Source of the DNA: Clostridioides difficile | GTDB lineage: Bacteria; Bacillota; Clostridia; Peptostreptococcales; Peptostreptococcaceae | DNA: 64,000 nucleotides | Direction of reading: 5' to 3' | NCBI GenBank assembly: GCA_012955965.1 | Contig: JABBZI010000001.1 | Coordinates: forward strand, 227,281-291,280 | In this document: piece by piece, positions 35,020 to 44,221 of the stretch | Layout: each line of letters opens with the position of its first letter | Numbering within the stretch: the stretch's first letter is position 1 | Notes under the pieces: model-generated | Told to the model about the DNA's origin: nothing | What the model saw: the letters and a program-made list of their open reading frames with translations, nothing else | Database searches by the model: none | Program-made: the position numbers and the translations under genes

Positions 35020-36180
35020 TTATACATAGTTACATACTCTAGCTATTGCCATTTCAGTATATCCAAGAGACTCTGCTTTTGATTGTTTTCCATTTGCTAC
35101 ATCTACAATCATATTTAATAAATCATCTGTTAATTCTTCCATTGTTTGTGGACCATATATGACTGGGCTAGCGTCAAAATCCATATTATCTTCCATATTT
35201 GCAAAAGTTATTTTATTTCCAGTTATCTTTATTACTGGAGCTATTGGATTTCCTGATGGAGTTCCTCTACCTGTACTAAATACTACTATCTGAGCTCCTC
35301 CTGCAACCATACCAGCAACAGATGAAGCATCATTCCCAGGTGTATCCATTATAACAAGACCTTTTTTATCAATTTGTTTAGCATAATCATATACTTCACT
35401 TATTGGTCTATGACCACCTTTATGTATACAACCTAGTGACTTTTCTTCAAGACTTGTTAAACCACCAGCTATATTTCCAGGAGATGGATTTCCTTCTCTT
35501 ACCTCTTCTCCAACTAATTTTAATGAATTTTCATATCTATGTACTATATGTAATATTTTCTCTTTTACTTCTTCATTTACTGCTCTTCTAGCTAATATAT
35601 GTTCTGCTCCTATAAACTCAGTAGTTTCACTTAAAATTGATGTTGCTCCTAAATCAACCAACTTATCACTTAATTCACCTATTAGTGGATTTGCTGCTAA
35701 TCCACTTGTTGGGTCAGACCCTCCACACTCAGTTCCTAGTATAATTTCAGATATTGGAAATTCTTCTTTTCTAAGCAAAGACGCCTCTTGAGCCATTTCT
35801 CTAGCATAACGAACTGCCTTTTCTATAGTTTTCAAGGTTCCATGTTCTTCCTGTATTACAAGAGTTTTTATTGGCTTATTTGTTCTCTCTTTTATTGCAT
35901 CGACTACCAAATCATTCTGACAATTTTCACATCCTAAAGAAACAACTATTACCCCATATACATTTGGATTTGCTGCATATCCAGCCATAACATCCATAGT
36001 CAATTGTTGGTCTGAATTTACTTGTGAACATCCATTTTGATTATTAAAAGTAACTGCCCCTTGAACTTGAGATGCTATTATTCTAGTTGTATCTGATGCA
36101 CAAACACTAGTAGGCAATACTAATATGTGGTTTCTTATACCAACTCTTCCATCTGGTCTTCTATATCCATAAAATTTCAT
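35020..36180 (-). CDS. UxaA-family dehydratase, large subunit
   Basis: The catalytic C-terminal part of altronate/galactarate dehydratase as a stand-alone 386-aa protein: MKFYGYRRPDGRVGIRNHILVLPTSVCAS, LGCENCQ, EIILGTECGGSDPTSGLAANP and STGRGTPSGNPIAPVIKI. The small N-terminal SAF domain is encoded separately upstream. Enzymes of this family dehydrate sugar acids; two-subunit members also include sulfolactate sulfo-lyase (SuyAB), so the substrate is open. Confidence 0.85.
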   Translation of the reverse strand: MKFYGYRRPDGRVGIRNHILVLPTSVCASDTTRIIASQVQGAVTFNNQNGCSQVNSDQQLTMDVMAGYAANPNVYGVIVVSLGCENCQNDLVVDAIKERTNKPIKTLVIQEEHGTLKTIEKAVRYAREMAQEASLLRKEEFPISEIILGTECGGSDPTSGLAANPLIGELSDKLVDLGATSILSETTEFIGAEHILARRAVNEEVKEKILHIVHRYENSLKLVGEEVREGNPSPGNIAGGLTSLEEKSLGCIHKGGHRPISEVYDYAKQIDKKGLVIMDTPGNDASSVAGMVAGGAQIVVFSTGRGTPSGNPIAPVIKITGNKITFANMEDNMDFDASPVIYGPQTMEELTDDLLNMIVDVANGKQSKAESLGYTEMAIARVCNYV

Positions 36181-36331
36181 ACTGATTTCCTCCTAAAATA
36201 ATCTATATACCTTCTGTAATTTTTATATATTATAACTTTTGTTCACTAATCAAATATTTAAAATCATATTTGACAATTATTAAATAGTAAAAAGCAATGA
36301 ATTTAACTTCTATAAACTTATAAGAATTATT

Positions 36332-36637
36332 TTATATATTGGCCATAGCTTGTTCATCCAAATCTTCTCTGACACTTCTAACATTATGAATATGTACATG
36401 TTGACCAATTTTTATTTCCTGATTTGCTTCCCCTATATGCTCTCCATACTTAGTAACTTTATCGCCTTCATCCATATCTTTTATAGCAAGCTTATGATAA
36501 ATAGTTATATCATCTAGTGCTGTAATTGTTTTTACTGTTTTATCTTTTAATTTAAAACTAATTTCACTATTCTTAGCTATTGCTTCAATAGCTACTGCAA
36601 CATTATCTTTTTCATCAATTATCACTGCATTTATCAT
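36332..36637 (-). CDS. UxaA-family dehydratase, small (SAF-domain) subunit
   Basis: A 101-aa protein made of the SAF domain of altronate dehydratase: an N-terminal strand (MINAVIIDEKDNVAVAIEAI), KDMDEGDKVTKYGEHIG and IKIGQHVHIHNVRSVR, the latter with the metal-binding histidines. It pairs with the large subunit 150 nt downstream. In many bacteria the two are fused. Confidence 0.85.
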   Translation of the reverse strand: MINAVIIDEKDNVAVAIEAIAKNSEISFKLKDKTVKTITALDDITIYHKLAIKDMDEGDKVTKYGEHIGEANQEIKIGQHVHIHNVRSVREDLDEQAMANI

Positions 36638-36729
36638 TATTCTTATTCTCCTTTGTAAATAATATAATTTTATTAATATCCTAAAATCTAATTAAAGAGT
36701 TTGCTATTTAAACAGTAACTTATATAATA

Positions 36730-37704
36730 TTAAGCTACTATTGTTCCATCCTCATTTTGTTTTGGAAACTTAGGACATCCATACTTCTTAGCCCACCAAC
36801 TAGTTATAAGAGGTACTAATATTGCAGTGACAACTACTGCAGCTGCTACCTGAGTTGTTGCTGTTGCAACATATGGTTGCCATGATGGGTCAACTAATGC
36901 AACAGCAGCAGGTACTGCAATTGCATTTCCAGCAGTTGTAGCTACAGCCCATCCTGCATATCCTGGGCGTTTTCCTATAAATCTATCACAGAATACTATA
37001 AATATACCTCCTACAAACACAGATATTAATCCAAGTAGTACTCCTGATAATCCTCCTTTTAATATGCTTGCAAGATTTATACTACTACCTAACGCAAATC
37101 CTACAAAAGGCACAAGCAAATTACACCCTGGCTCTAAAAATTCTTTCATTTTTTTATCAAAATTACCTATTATCATACCAACAAGTATTGGTACTATTGC
37201 AGCCAATAAAGACAACAAAGGTACATTTGCAAGACCTGAAGTCCCAAGAGCTATTAATGTAAAAAATGGTCCATCATTTAAAGTAAGTAAACTCATAGTT
37301 GCACAATCTGTTTCATCTCCATATGAAGTCATCAATGAAAGATATATACTACCATTACTATTTGTAACTGCACTTATAACAGCCAATGTTGTAAGACCAA
37401 GTACTCCATCCATTCCAAATAGTTTACCTATAAGGATACCTATTAAAGCACCTATAGCAAATTTTGAACCAAGAAGTATTCCACCCCTTTTTAGAACTTT
37501 TGGCATTTCTCTAAATTGAAGTTGAGTTCCCAAGCACACTAGCTGGACCCCAATTATAGTTGCAGACCCAACACTTGAAAATACTGCTGTTGTAAAGGAA
37601 CCTATTTGTACAATATCTGGGCAAAATGTATTAATGAAAGCTGCTATAAACATTGGAACTATCATCATACCTGCAGGAATTTTTTTAATAAAATCCATTA
37701 TCAT
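36730..37704 (-). CDS. kdgT: 2-keto-3-deoxygluconate permease (KdgT family)
   Basis: A 324-aa proton symporter of the KdgT family with about ten hydrophobic segments: DFIKKIPAGMMIVPMFIAAFINTFCPD at the start, NDGPFFTLIALG, and VATTAGNAIAVPAAVALVDPSW. It imports 2-keto-3-deoxygluconate or a similar acid. It leads the operon with the split dehydratase, FAH protein and aldolase. GGAGGAG precedes the ATG by 7 nt. A promoter with a downstream operator lies 80-150 bp upstream. Confidence 0.88.
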   Translation of the reverse strand: MIMDFIKKIPAGMMIVPMFIAAFINTFCPDIVQIGSFTTAVFSSVGSATIIGVQLVCLGTQLQFREMPKVLKRGGILLGSKFAIGALIGILIGKLFGMDGVLGLTTLAVISAVTNSNGSIYLSLMTSYGDETDCATMSLLTLNDGPFFTLIALGTSGLANVPLLSLLAAIVPILVGMIIGNFDKKMKEFLEPGCNLLVPFVGFALGSSINLASILKGGLSGVLLGLISVFVGGIFIVFCDRFIGKRPGYAGWAVATTAGNAIAVPAAVALVDPSWQPYVATATTQVAAAVVVTAILVPLITSWWAKKYGCPKFPKQNEDGTIVA

Positions 37705-37781
37705 AAAGTTACTCCTCCTAAAACATGATATTTAATTACTCTTATTAAATTTTTAGCTTTAATTCTAACGGCCGTTTCAGT

Positions 37782-37853
37782 TCGTATTTAAGAACTAAGT
37801 TTTTATTTACGAATCTTTGAATTAATGATAGCATTTTCCTTTTTACGAGTCAA
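37782..37853 (-). promoter_or_regulatory. kdgT promoter with IclR-type operator
   Basis: Minus-strand promoter TTGACT (37848-37853), 17 nt, TATCAT (37825-37830). Just downstream, 37782-37815 holds a 34-bp element built on a direct repeat TATTTAmGAAy (37785-37795 and 37804-37814). The same element is found below the adh promoter with 28 of 34 positions identical. Its position past the -10 suggests repression. The remainder of the gap up to the iclR start is AT-rich with no clear feature. Confidence 0.75.
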
Positions 37854-38296
37854 TAAGAAAAATAAATTTTTGTCAAAATTTTTTCAAATTATCTGATAAT
37901 ATATTATGTATTATCAAATAGCTTCATTATATGCAAAAATACAAGTCAATAAAAAATATATAATATTCAAACGTACAAAATTATTTAGTTAATTTGAACA
38001 ATAGGCAAATTATAATGTACAATTCATAATATTTTGATATATCTATACAAAATACAGCTATTAAATAGATTCTCTTAAATTATATAACTAAATATAATCA
38101 ACTTTCTTTAGGTATATTTTGGAAATTAATATAATTATTAATGTAGAACTATCAAAAAATAGCTGCTAGTCTTTGAATAAAGAACTTCTTTATATACAAA
38201 TCTACATATTTATTTTCCACATTGTAAAATATCCCATAGTGTGCTAAAATCAACATATTCTAATACTTTAAATTAATAAAAAGAGGGGGGAAATTT

Positions 38297-39073
38297 ATGA
38301 CTTCAGATAATCATCGCCCAACAGCTAGGATATTAGATATTTTAGAAGCATTAGCTGAATCCGAAAACGGATATACTCTCACTGAAATAGCAGATGCTAT
38401 TAATGCTCCAAAAAGTAGCATCTTTCCTATAGTTCACACACTTAGTGCTAGAAAATATATTACTATTGATAAGAATACATCCAAATACTCTATAGGGATA
38501 CGTTCTTACACATTAGGCTCTTCATTTTTTGAAAAGAGAACTATTTTTAATTATGTAATTGAAGAAATGACTAATATAGTCAATTCTTGTTCTGAGACTT
38601 GCCAGCTTGGTATACTTGATAACAATGAAGTTCTTTATGTTGGTAAAGTAGATTCTCCAGAACCAATTAGACTTATTTCTTATGTTGGTAAAAAAATACC
38701 TGCTAATTGCACAGGTCTTGGAAAAGCTCTTTTATGTGATTTTGATAAGGAAACACTAATAAGTTTATATCCAGATGGTTTAAAAGGGTTTACAGAAAAA
38801 TCAATTACAGATTTTGATGTTTTATATGAGCAACTTCTTGAAGTTAAAAAAACACAAATAGCTTCAGAATGTGAGGAATCAATGCAACACCTAAAATGTT
38901 TTGCTGTACCAATAAGAAAAAATGGATGTATAAGAGCTGCTGTTAGTGTAACACTACCGCTATTTAGAGCTAATGAAGAAAAAATAGAACTAATAAAAGA
39001 ATTACTTTTAAATGCTCAAAAAAATATTCAATCTATGATGGAAGAACGTAATGAAGATATTATAATAAATTAA
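38297..39073 (+). CDS. IclR-family transcriptional regulator (KdgR-like)
   Basis: A 258-aa IclR protein: N-terminal winged HTH (ARILDILEALAESENGYTLTEIADAINAPKSSIFPIVHTL) and a C-terminal effector domain (GILDNNEVLYVGKVDSPEPIRLISYVGKKIPANCTGLGKALL). It diverges from kdgT and precedes adh. It is the likely repressor acting on the two matching operators, with a 2-keto-3-deoxy acid as a reasonable inducer. Start follows GAGGGGGG. Confidence 0.88.
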   Translation: MTSDNHRPTARILDILEALAESENGYTLTEIADAINAPKSSIFPIVHTLSARKYITIDKNTSKYSIGIRSYTLGSSFFEKRTIFNYVIEEMTNIVNSCSETCQLGILDNNEVLYVGKVDSPEPIRLISYVGKKIPANCTGLGKALLCDFDKETLISLYPDGLKGFTEKSITDFDVLYEQLLEVKKTQIASECEESMQHLKCFAVPIRKNGCIRAAVSVTLPLFRANEEKIELIKELLLNAQKNIQSMMEERNEDIIIN

Positions 39074-39160
39074 GTTAATATTTTGTATATGGATATGCTA
39101 AAAACCGTAATAATTAAAAATTTTATTTTAAGCTGGCATATTTATTTGATTATACAATAA

Positions 39161-39200
39161 AAAACAAAGTTACTGATTTAGCTACAGTAGCTTTGTTTTT
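39161..39200 (+). terminator. Terminator after iclR
   Basis: AAAACAAAGTTACTG (39161-39175) pairs with CAGTAGCTTTGTTTTT (39185-39200), including one G-U pair, and is followed by more T. It separates iclR from the independently promoted adh gene. Confidence 0.8.
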
Positions 39201-39223
39201 TTATGGTATTTTTTATTTTTTTG

Positions 39224-39296
39224 TTGACATGATAAAAATACTATGTTAAATTCTAATCATAATCGTATTTACGAATTAAGTTCTTATATAAGAACC
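39224..39296 (+). promoter_or_regulatory. adh promoter with IclR-type operator
   Basis: TTGACA (39224-39229), 17 nt, TAAATT (39247-39252), then the 34-bp element at 39263-39296 shared with kdgT. Its direct repeats are at 39266-39276 and 39285-39295. Promoter-to-operator distance is nearly the same as at kdgT, so both promoters should respond alike. Confidence 0.75.
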
Positions 39297-39406
39297 GCTA
39301 TATCTAAATTAATCTAAGACATAATGTATGATGGGCAAACTTATGGAAGATTATTAGATATATTCCTTACATAAAAATCAATTTAAAATAAAAGGAGATT
39401 TTAGTT

Positions 39407-40552
39407 ATGAGCATTTATTATGTCCCACCAATAAATTTACTTGGAAAAGGATGCCTTAGTGAAGCTAAAGATTCGATTAAATCACTTGGAACTAAAAAAG
39501 CATTTGTTGTTAGTGATAAATTTCTAGTTTCAAATGGCACTGTAAAAAAGGTAACAGATATTCTATCTCAGATAGATGTAGATTTTGTTGTTTATGATGA
39601 AGTTAAACAAAATCCAACTGTAACCAATGTAAATAAAGGACTTGAAATATTAAAGTCAGAGAATTGTGATTTTGTTATTACTATAGGAGGAGGTTCTCCA
39701 CAAGACTGTGGTAAGGCCGTTTCTATATTAGCTACTAATGGAGGGGATATTAGAGATTACGAAGGTGTCAACAAAACTTCTAAAAAATGTCTTCCTATTG
39801 TAGCCATAACTACTACTGCTGGTACCTCTGCTGAAGTTACAATAAACTATGTTATAACTGATGAAGACAGACATGTAAAAATGATAATGGTTGATACCAA
39901 TTCATTAGCTACAATGACAGTAAATGACCCAGAATTAATGATTAGTAAACCATCTAATTTAACAGCCGCAACTGGTATGGATGCGTTAACTCATGCTATA
40001 GAAGCTGTAGTAGCTAATGGAGCTTATGATGTCACAGATTCAACTGCTTTATATTCTATAAAACAGATATTTAAATACCTTCCAAGAGCTGTTAAAAATG
40101 GTAATGACATCGAAGCTAGAGAACAAATGTGTTACGCTTGTTTCTTAAATGGAATCGCCTTTAGTAATGCAGGGCTTGGGAATGTACATGCCATGGCTCA
40201 TCAATTAGGAGGTTTATATGATTTACCTCACGGAGTATGTAATGCCATGCTACTTCCAATAGTTGAAGAAGAGAATGCCAAATCTGCTCCTTCTAAATTC
40301 CGTCCAATCGCTGAAATTATTGGAATGGATATACATAATAAATCAGATAAAGAGTGTGTTGACTTTGTAATAAATAAAATAAATGCTCTTTCTGAAGAAG
40401 TTGGAATACCAAAATCTTTAAAAGATGTAGGTGTTGATAATCCTAATTTTGAGTTACTTGCAGAAAACTCTATGAAAGATGCCTGTGCTGGAGCTAATCC
40501 TGTTTTCTTTGATAAAGATAAACTTATAGAATTGTTTATGAAAATATCTTAA
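39407..40552 (+). CDS. Iron-containing alcohol dehydrogenase
   Basis: A 381-aa group III (Fe) alcohol dehydrogenase: GGGSPQDCGKAVSILATNGG (NAD-binding), TTAGTSAEVTINYVI, TGMDALTHAIEA and the metal-binding histidines in HAMAHQLGGLYDLPHGVCNAMLLP. With an IclR operator shared with the sugar-acid operon, it probably reduces the aldehyde released by the aldolase, regenerating NAD+. That role is inferred; GGAG lies 9 nt upstream of the ATG. Confidence 0.9.
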   Translation: MSIYYVPPINLLGKGCLSEAKDSIKSLGTKKAFVVSDKFLVSNGTVKKVTDILSQIDVDFVVYDEVKQNPTVTNVNKGLEILKSENCDFVITIGGGSPQDCGKAVSILATNGGDIRDYEGVNKTSKKCLPIVAITTTAGTSAEVTINYVITDEDRHVKMIMVDTNSLATMTVNDPELMISKPSNLTAATGMDALTHAIEAVVANGAYDVTDSTALYSIKQIFKYLPRAVKNGNDIEAREQMCYACFLNGIAFSNAGLGNVHAMAHQLGGLYDLPHGVCNAMLLPIVEEENAKSAPSKFRPIAEIIGMDIHNKSDKECVDFVINKINALSEEVGIPKSLKDVGVDNPNFELLAENSMKDACAGANPVFFDKDKLIELFMKIS

Positions 40553-40590
40553 TTATGACAACCTACCCCATAAATTAATTATATACTTAT

Positions 40591-40636
40591 AAGAGAGTGC
40601 CTCAAAATACCTTTATTTTATTATTTGCACTCTCTT
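40591..40636. terminator. Possible terminator after adh
   Basis: AAGAGAGTGC (40591-40600) and GCACTCTCTT (40627-40636) form a 10-bp stem over a 26-nt loop, 40 nt past the adh stop. A second inverted repeat, TTGTTAATTAAGA and TCTTAATTAACAA (40684-40717), lies between it and the convergent transpeptidase gene and may serve the latter. Confidence 0.5.
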
Positions 40637-40730
40637 ACTACACCTTTAAAATCGTAATTCTTATCAAAGATTGACATATACTCTTGTTAATTAAGAATCC
40701 TAGCTCTTAATTAACAAATCAAATATTTTA

Positions 40731-41591
40731 TTAATGAATTATGACTGTTGTTGTGTCTGGAATATTATCGTATATCCATTTTGCATTTTCTGTATTTAAT
40801 CTTATGCAACCATGACTGAGAGCTTCACCAAGTCTACCATCTATTATATAGCTACCTGTTGAATCATATAATACAGAATGATAATAATATCCACCTTTAA
40901 TTCTAGTAGCATACTTAACTGAATACTCATCTGTTCCAAAAGAAGGTTTTCTTCCACTTATATAAAATGTACCTGTTATAGTTGGAGTTTCAGGTTTTCC
41001 TATAGTACATTGCCACTTGTAAAGTTGACCCCAACTTCCATTATCTTTCTTAAAAATATAAGTATACTTATTTCTAAGGTCTGTCACAATTAGATAATCA
41101 CTCGTACTTTTAATATTATTTTCATTAACAAATTTAATCATATCAGTATAAAAATACTTATAATCTAACTCATTAGGTTTGTTTCCATCAGTTGATAAGA
41201 AATAATTAAAAACATATCCTATTTTGTCATCATATACAACTTTACTCCAATCCCCATCTACTTCTAGAACTTCGACCCTAGATTTTTCAGGAATTACTGT
41301 AATTATATTTGAAGTTGTAGATTTGTCTTCTCTTAAGTTTAAGTTACTCCAAGTATATTCACTTACCGATACTAAGTCTTTATATACATATCCTTCTTGA
41401 GAATTATACATTACTTTAATCCATTCGTCTTCTTCATCTAATACCTCCATTTTTGCTCCTTGAGGTATTACAGTTATAATACTTGAATTTGTAGATTTAC
41501 CAGACCTCAAGTTTACATTTACTAAAGCATATTTATATATAGGTGCTCTATATTTTTTAATATTTATTTTAGTTAACTTCACACATACCAT
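40731..41591 (-). CDS. L,D-transpeptidase with two SH3 domains
   Basis: This enzyme makes 3-3 peptidoglycan cross-links, which dominate in C. difficile. Two bacterial SH3 domains (about 22-77 and 82-137, each with NLRxxKST and a G(Y/D)V end) precede a YkuD domain with catalytic SHGCIRL (about 262-268). The layout matches what I recall as Ldt(Cd3). No N-terminal signal peptide is apparent: the start MVCVKLTKINIKKYR is basic without a hydrophobic core, so its route outside is unclear. Confidence 0.88.
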   Translation of the reverse strand: MVCVKLTKINIKKYRAPIYKYALVNVNLRSGKSTNSSIITVIPQGAKMEVLDEEDEWIKVMYNSQEGYVYKDLVSVSEYTWSNLNLREDKSTTSNIITVIPEKSRVEVLEVDGDWSKVVYDDKIGYVFNYFLSTDGNKPNELDYKYFYTDMIKFVNENNIKSTSDYLIVTDLRNKYTYIFKKDNGSWGQLYKWQCTIGKPETPTITGTFYISGRKPSFGTDEYSVKYATRIKGGYYYHSVLYDSTGSYIIDGRLGEALSHGCIRLNTENAKWIYDNIPDTTTVIIH

Positions 41592-41718
41592 CCTCTCATA
41601 TGTCTTTTTACAACATTTTATGAAATTCGATATGTATTCGTTCTCCTATTTTAGAACTTTGCTTATATTACTAATATTATTGCTATATACAAACTTATCT
41701 TTTTTCACTTATATTTAT

Positions 41719-42432
41719 CTATTTATTTAAATTTACAATATTACAACCCTCAATATATTCTTCAATTATACCTCTAGTAACATTAAAATAGCTTATACAT
41801 TTATCAACTATAACTGCATCACTACTAACCACTCTATCTAATTTTTCTAATACAACATCTGCATTTTTTACTAGTTCTACTTCAGTTTCAATTCCCCAAT
41901 TCTTAGCATGTTCCAATATCTTATACTTTAAATTTCCTGAATTAGAAACTGGAGAGTCTAGGTAAAATCTAATTTTTTGTGCATTGTATTTATTAAAAAA
42001 TTCTCCTATCAACTTTAAAGCTTCTTCTGTTTTATCTATAATCTTATATGTTCCCCTAAGTCCTGCTAAATCTCTCATATTACCATCACTACCTATTACC
42101 AAAGTTCCACCAGATAGTGCTACTTCTATAGCTATTATCAAATTAAAACCATCTATATTTATAAGTTCTTCTTTGATTTTATCTAGAGAAAGTCTTTTTG
42201 ATTGTCTTATTATATTTTTTGCGTCAGTACATACTGCCCTTTTTAGTGCATCTCTTTGTCTTATGGAAAACTGATATCTATCTCCAACGAAAGTAACAAC
42301 TGGGTCTATTTTATAATCCCTATTTATTAACCATTCTATTTCTTCCTTGGCCTTTATAAGTCTTATTAATTCATTGCTAGAAAACCATCTCTTGTCACTT
42401 TCATCAAATCCTCTTTTAGACACTTTATTCAT
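41719..42432 (-). CDS. DUF434-family protein
   Basis: A 237-aa soluble protein matching the DUF434 family: NELIRLIKAKEEIEWLINRDYKIDPVVTFVGDRYQFSIRQRDALKRA at the N-terminus, and a middle part resembling a nucleotide-binding or PIN-like fold (GFNLIIAIEVALSGGTLVIGSDGNMRDLAGLRGTY, RFYLDSPVSNSGNLKYKI). Function unknown; no operon partner. Confidence 0.7.
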   Translation of the reverse strand: MNKVSKRGFDESDKRWFSSNELIRLIKAKEEIEWLINRDYKIDPVVTFVGDRYQFSIRQRDALKRAVCTDAKNIIRQSKRLSLDKIKEELINIDGFNLIIAIEVALSGGTLVIGSDGNMRDLAGLRGTYKIIDKTEEALKLIGEFFNKYNAQKIRFYLDSPVSNSGNLKYKILEHAKNWGIETEVELVKNADVVLEKLDRVVSSDAVIVDKCISYFNVTRGIIEEYIEGCNIVNLNK

Positions 42433-42618
42433 ATGATTTCACCACCCTATTTTAAACATTGCCATACTACCTTAAATATGAAAAACTTACTCTTTTAAAA
42501 TATTTTTTATACTATTATATTATCCATTTAAGTTATCCAATACTTAAATTATACCGTTTAATTTAAGTTTATAATACAAAATAATAAATTCTATAGTACC
42601 TTTATAACTTTGCAATAC

Positions 42619-42658
42619 AAAAAGGATACTATTAGTAATTTATTATAGTATCCTTTTT
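42619..42658 (-). terminator. Terminator after the RclA-like gene
   Basis: AAAAAGGATACTA and TAGTATCCTTTTT form a 13-bp stem around a 14-nt loop, about 50 nt past the stop codon. The arms provide the T-run on the minus strand. Confidence 0.8.
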
Positions 42659-42708
42659 ATAAAATCTATTTATAATGATAATTTTAGGCTTTATATATTA
42701 AATTTATT

Positions 42709-44097
42709 TTATACTTCCTTTATCATATTAGGAGATAAAACATCATTAAGAGCTTCTGTCATAGTTGGATGTGCATAAACACGGTCTCTTAGATATGTGT
42801 ACTCTACTTCTAAATCTATAGCTAATTGAATTAAATGGATAATCTCACTTGAATCTTCACATATCATAGTAGCTCCAAGTATCTTATTTGATTTTTTATC
42901 TATTACAACCTTTATAAACCCATCTGTCTTACCAATTTGCTTAGCCCTTGGAATTGCTTCAACTGGCATCTTTGCTACTAATACTTCATATCCTTTTTCC
43001 TTAGCTTGTTTAACATTAAGACCAACTCTTGAAAATGCTGGGCTTATAAATATAGAATTTGGTATATTTTTTCTATCATTATTTGTTCTAGTTTTATCTC
43101 CAAATAACTGATTAATAATTATACGATAGTCATCTAGTGAGATATAAGTAAATTGTGGACCTCCGTTTATATCTCCTATAGCCCATATATGTTCTTTGTT
43201 AGTTTTAAGAGTGTTTGATACTTTAATAAACCCTCTTTCATTTAATTCTATACCTGCATTTTCTAGTCCTAGACCCTCAGTATTTGCCTTTCTTCCTGTA
43301 GCTACAAGTATCATATTGCTTGTTAATTCCTGTAATTCACCTTCTATTTCATACTCTACTATAGCTAAGTTAGAAACTTCTTTAATCTCTTTTATCTTTG
43401 CATTATTTATAATTTTTACATTTCTTTTTTCAAGTAATTTTATTATCTCTTCTGAATCCTCAGTATCTTCATTTGGTAAAATACCATTATTAGAATTTAA
43501 TATTGTAACTTCTGCTCCAAATGAACTGTAAATACCTGCAAACTCTAGACCTATAAAACCAGCTCCTATGATTGTCATTTTTTTAGGTAGAGTTCTTAAA
43601 TTCATAAGAGACTCACTATCATATACTACATTCTTATTTTCCACACCTTTAATATTAGGTATAAATGGTCTTGAGCCAGTATTAACAAATATCTTATCTG
43701 CTACTAATTCATAAACTTCATTTTCAGTTCTAACTTGAACTGTATTTTCATCAATAAAAGTTCCCATTCCTGTTAATATCGTTACATTCTCATTTGAATT
43801 TAATTTATTATAGTTAGCTTCTCTAAGTTTTGTAATTAAAGTTTCTTTTTTGTCTATAGCTTTCTCATATTCAACTTGAGCTTCATCCCAAGAACTTATA
43901 TGTTTTACTTTTACACTGTTTGCTGAATTCTCTAAACTTTTGGTTGGTATACATGCCACATTTATACATGTTCCACCATACATCTTATTTGACTTTTCTA
44001 TTAAAGCTACTTTTAATCCTTTATTTGCCAAATCCCCTGCTAATGTTTTTCCACCTTTTCCAAATCCTATTATTATTGCATCAAATGTTTTTTTCAT
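42709..44097 (-). CDS. RclA-like flavoprotein disulfide reductase
   Basis: A 462-aa FAD/NAD(P)H disulfide oxidoreductase. The N-terminus AIIIGFGKGGKTLAGDLANKG and redox centre YGGTCINVACIPTKSL (Cys pair about 43 and 48) closely resemble E. coli RclA, a hypothiocyanous-acid/copper-linked reductase. The C-terminal dimer domain ends with the active-site YAHPTMTEAL. It is more like RclA/MerA than lipoamide dehydrogenase. Its promoter shares an operator-like motif with the nearby HxlR regulator. Confidence 0.82.
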   Translation of the reverse strand: MKKTFDAIIIGFGKGGKTLAGDLANKGLKVALIEKSNKMYGGTCINVACIPTKSLENSANSVKVKHISSWDEAQVEYEKAIDKKETLITKLREANYNKLNSNENVTILTGMGTFIDENTVQVRTENEVYELVADKIFVNTGSRPFIPNIKGVENKNVVYDSESLMNLRTLPKKMTIIGAGFIGLEFAGIYSSFGAEVTILNSNNGILPNEDTEDSEEIIKLLEKRNVKIINNAKIKEIKEVSNLAIVEYEIEGELQELTSNMILVATGRKANTEGLGLENAGIELNERGFIKVSNTLKTNKEHIWAIGDINGGPQFTYISLDDYRIIINQLFGDKTRTNNDRKNIPNSIFISPAFSRVGLNVKQAKEKGYEVLVAKMPVEAIPRAKQIGKTDGFIKVVIDKKSNKILGATMICEDSSEIIHLIQLAIDLEVEYTYLRDRVYAHPTMTEALNDVLSPNMIKEV

Positions 44098-44134
44098 ATA
44101 ATTTTCAACCCCTTCTTGTGTTATTTATACCTTT

Positions 44135-44182
44135 ACTATAACAAGATTATCTAGGTAGTACAATTAGGCACTTTTTTGTAAC
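44135..44182 (-). promoter_or_regulatory. Promoter and HxlR-type operator of the RclA-like gene
   Basis: Minus strand: TTGTAC (44158-44163), 17 nt, TATAGT (44135-44140). Overlapping and extending above the -35 is a 23-bp sequence (44160-44182) containing CACTTTTTTGTAAC on the plus strand. It is 21 of 23 identical to the one before the hxlR-type gene and has the form GTnAC-N6-GTnAC at its core in the latter. Confidence 0.7.
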
Positions 44183-44221
44183 CTTAAATTTATTTAAGTC
44201 CTTATATTTAAACATTTTAAT

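Noticed and set aside
37064..37519. 151-codon plus-strand frame opposite kdgT
   Set aside because: Antisense shadow lacking a start signal; the minus strand encodes a clear KdgT permease.
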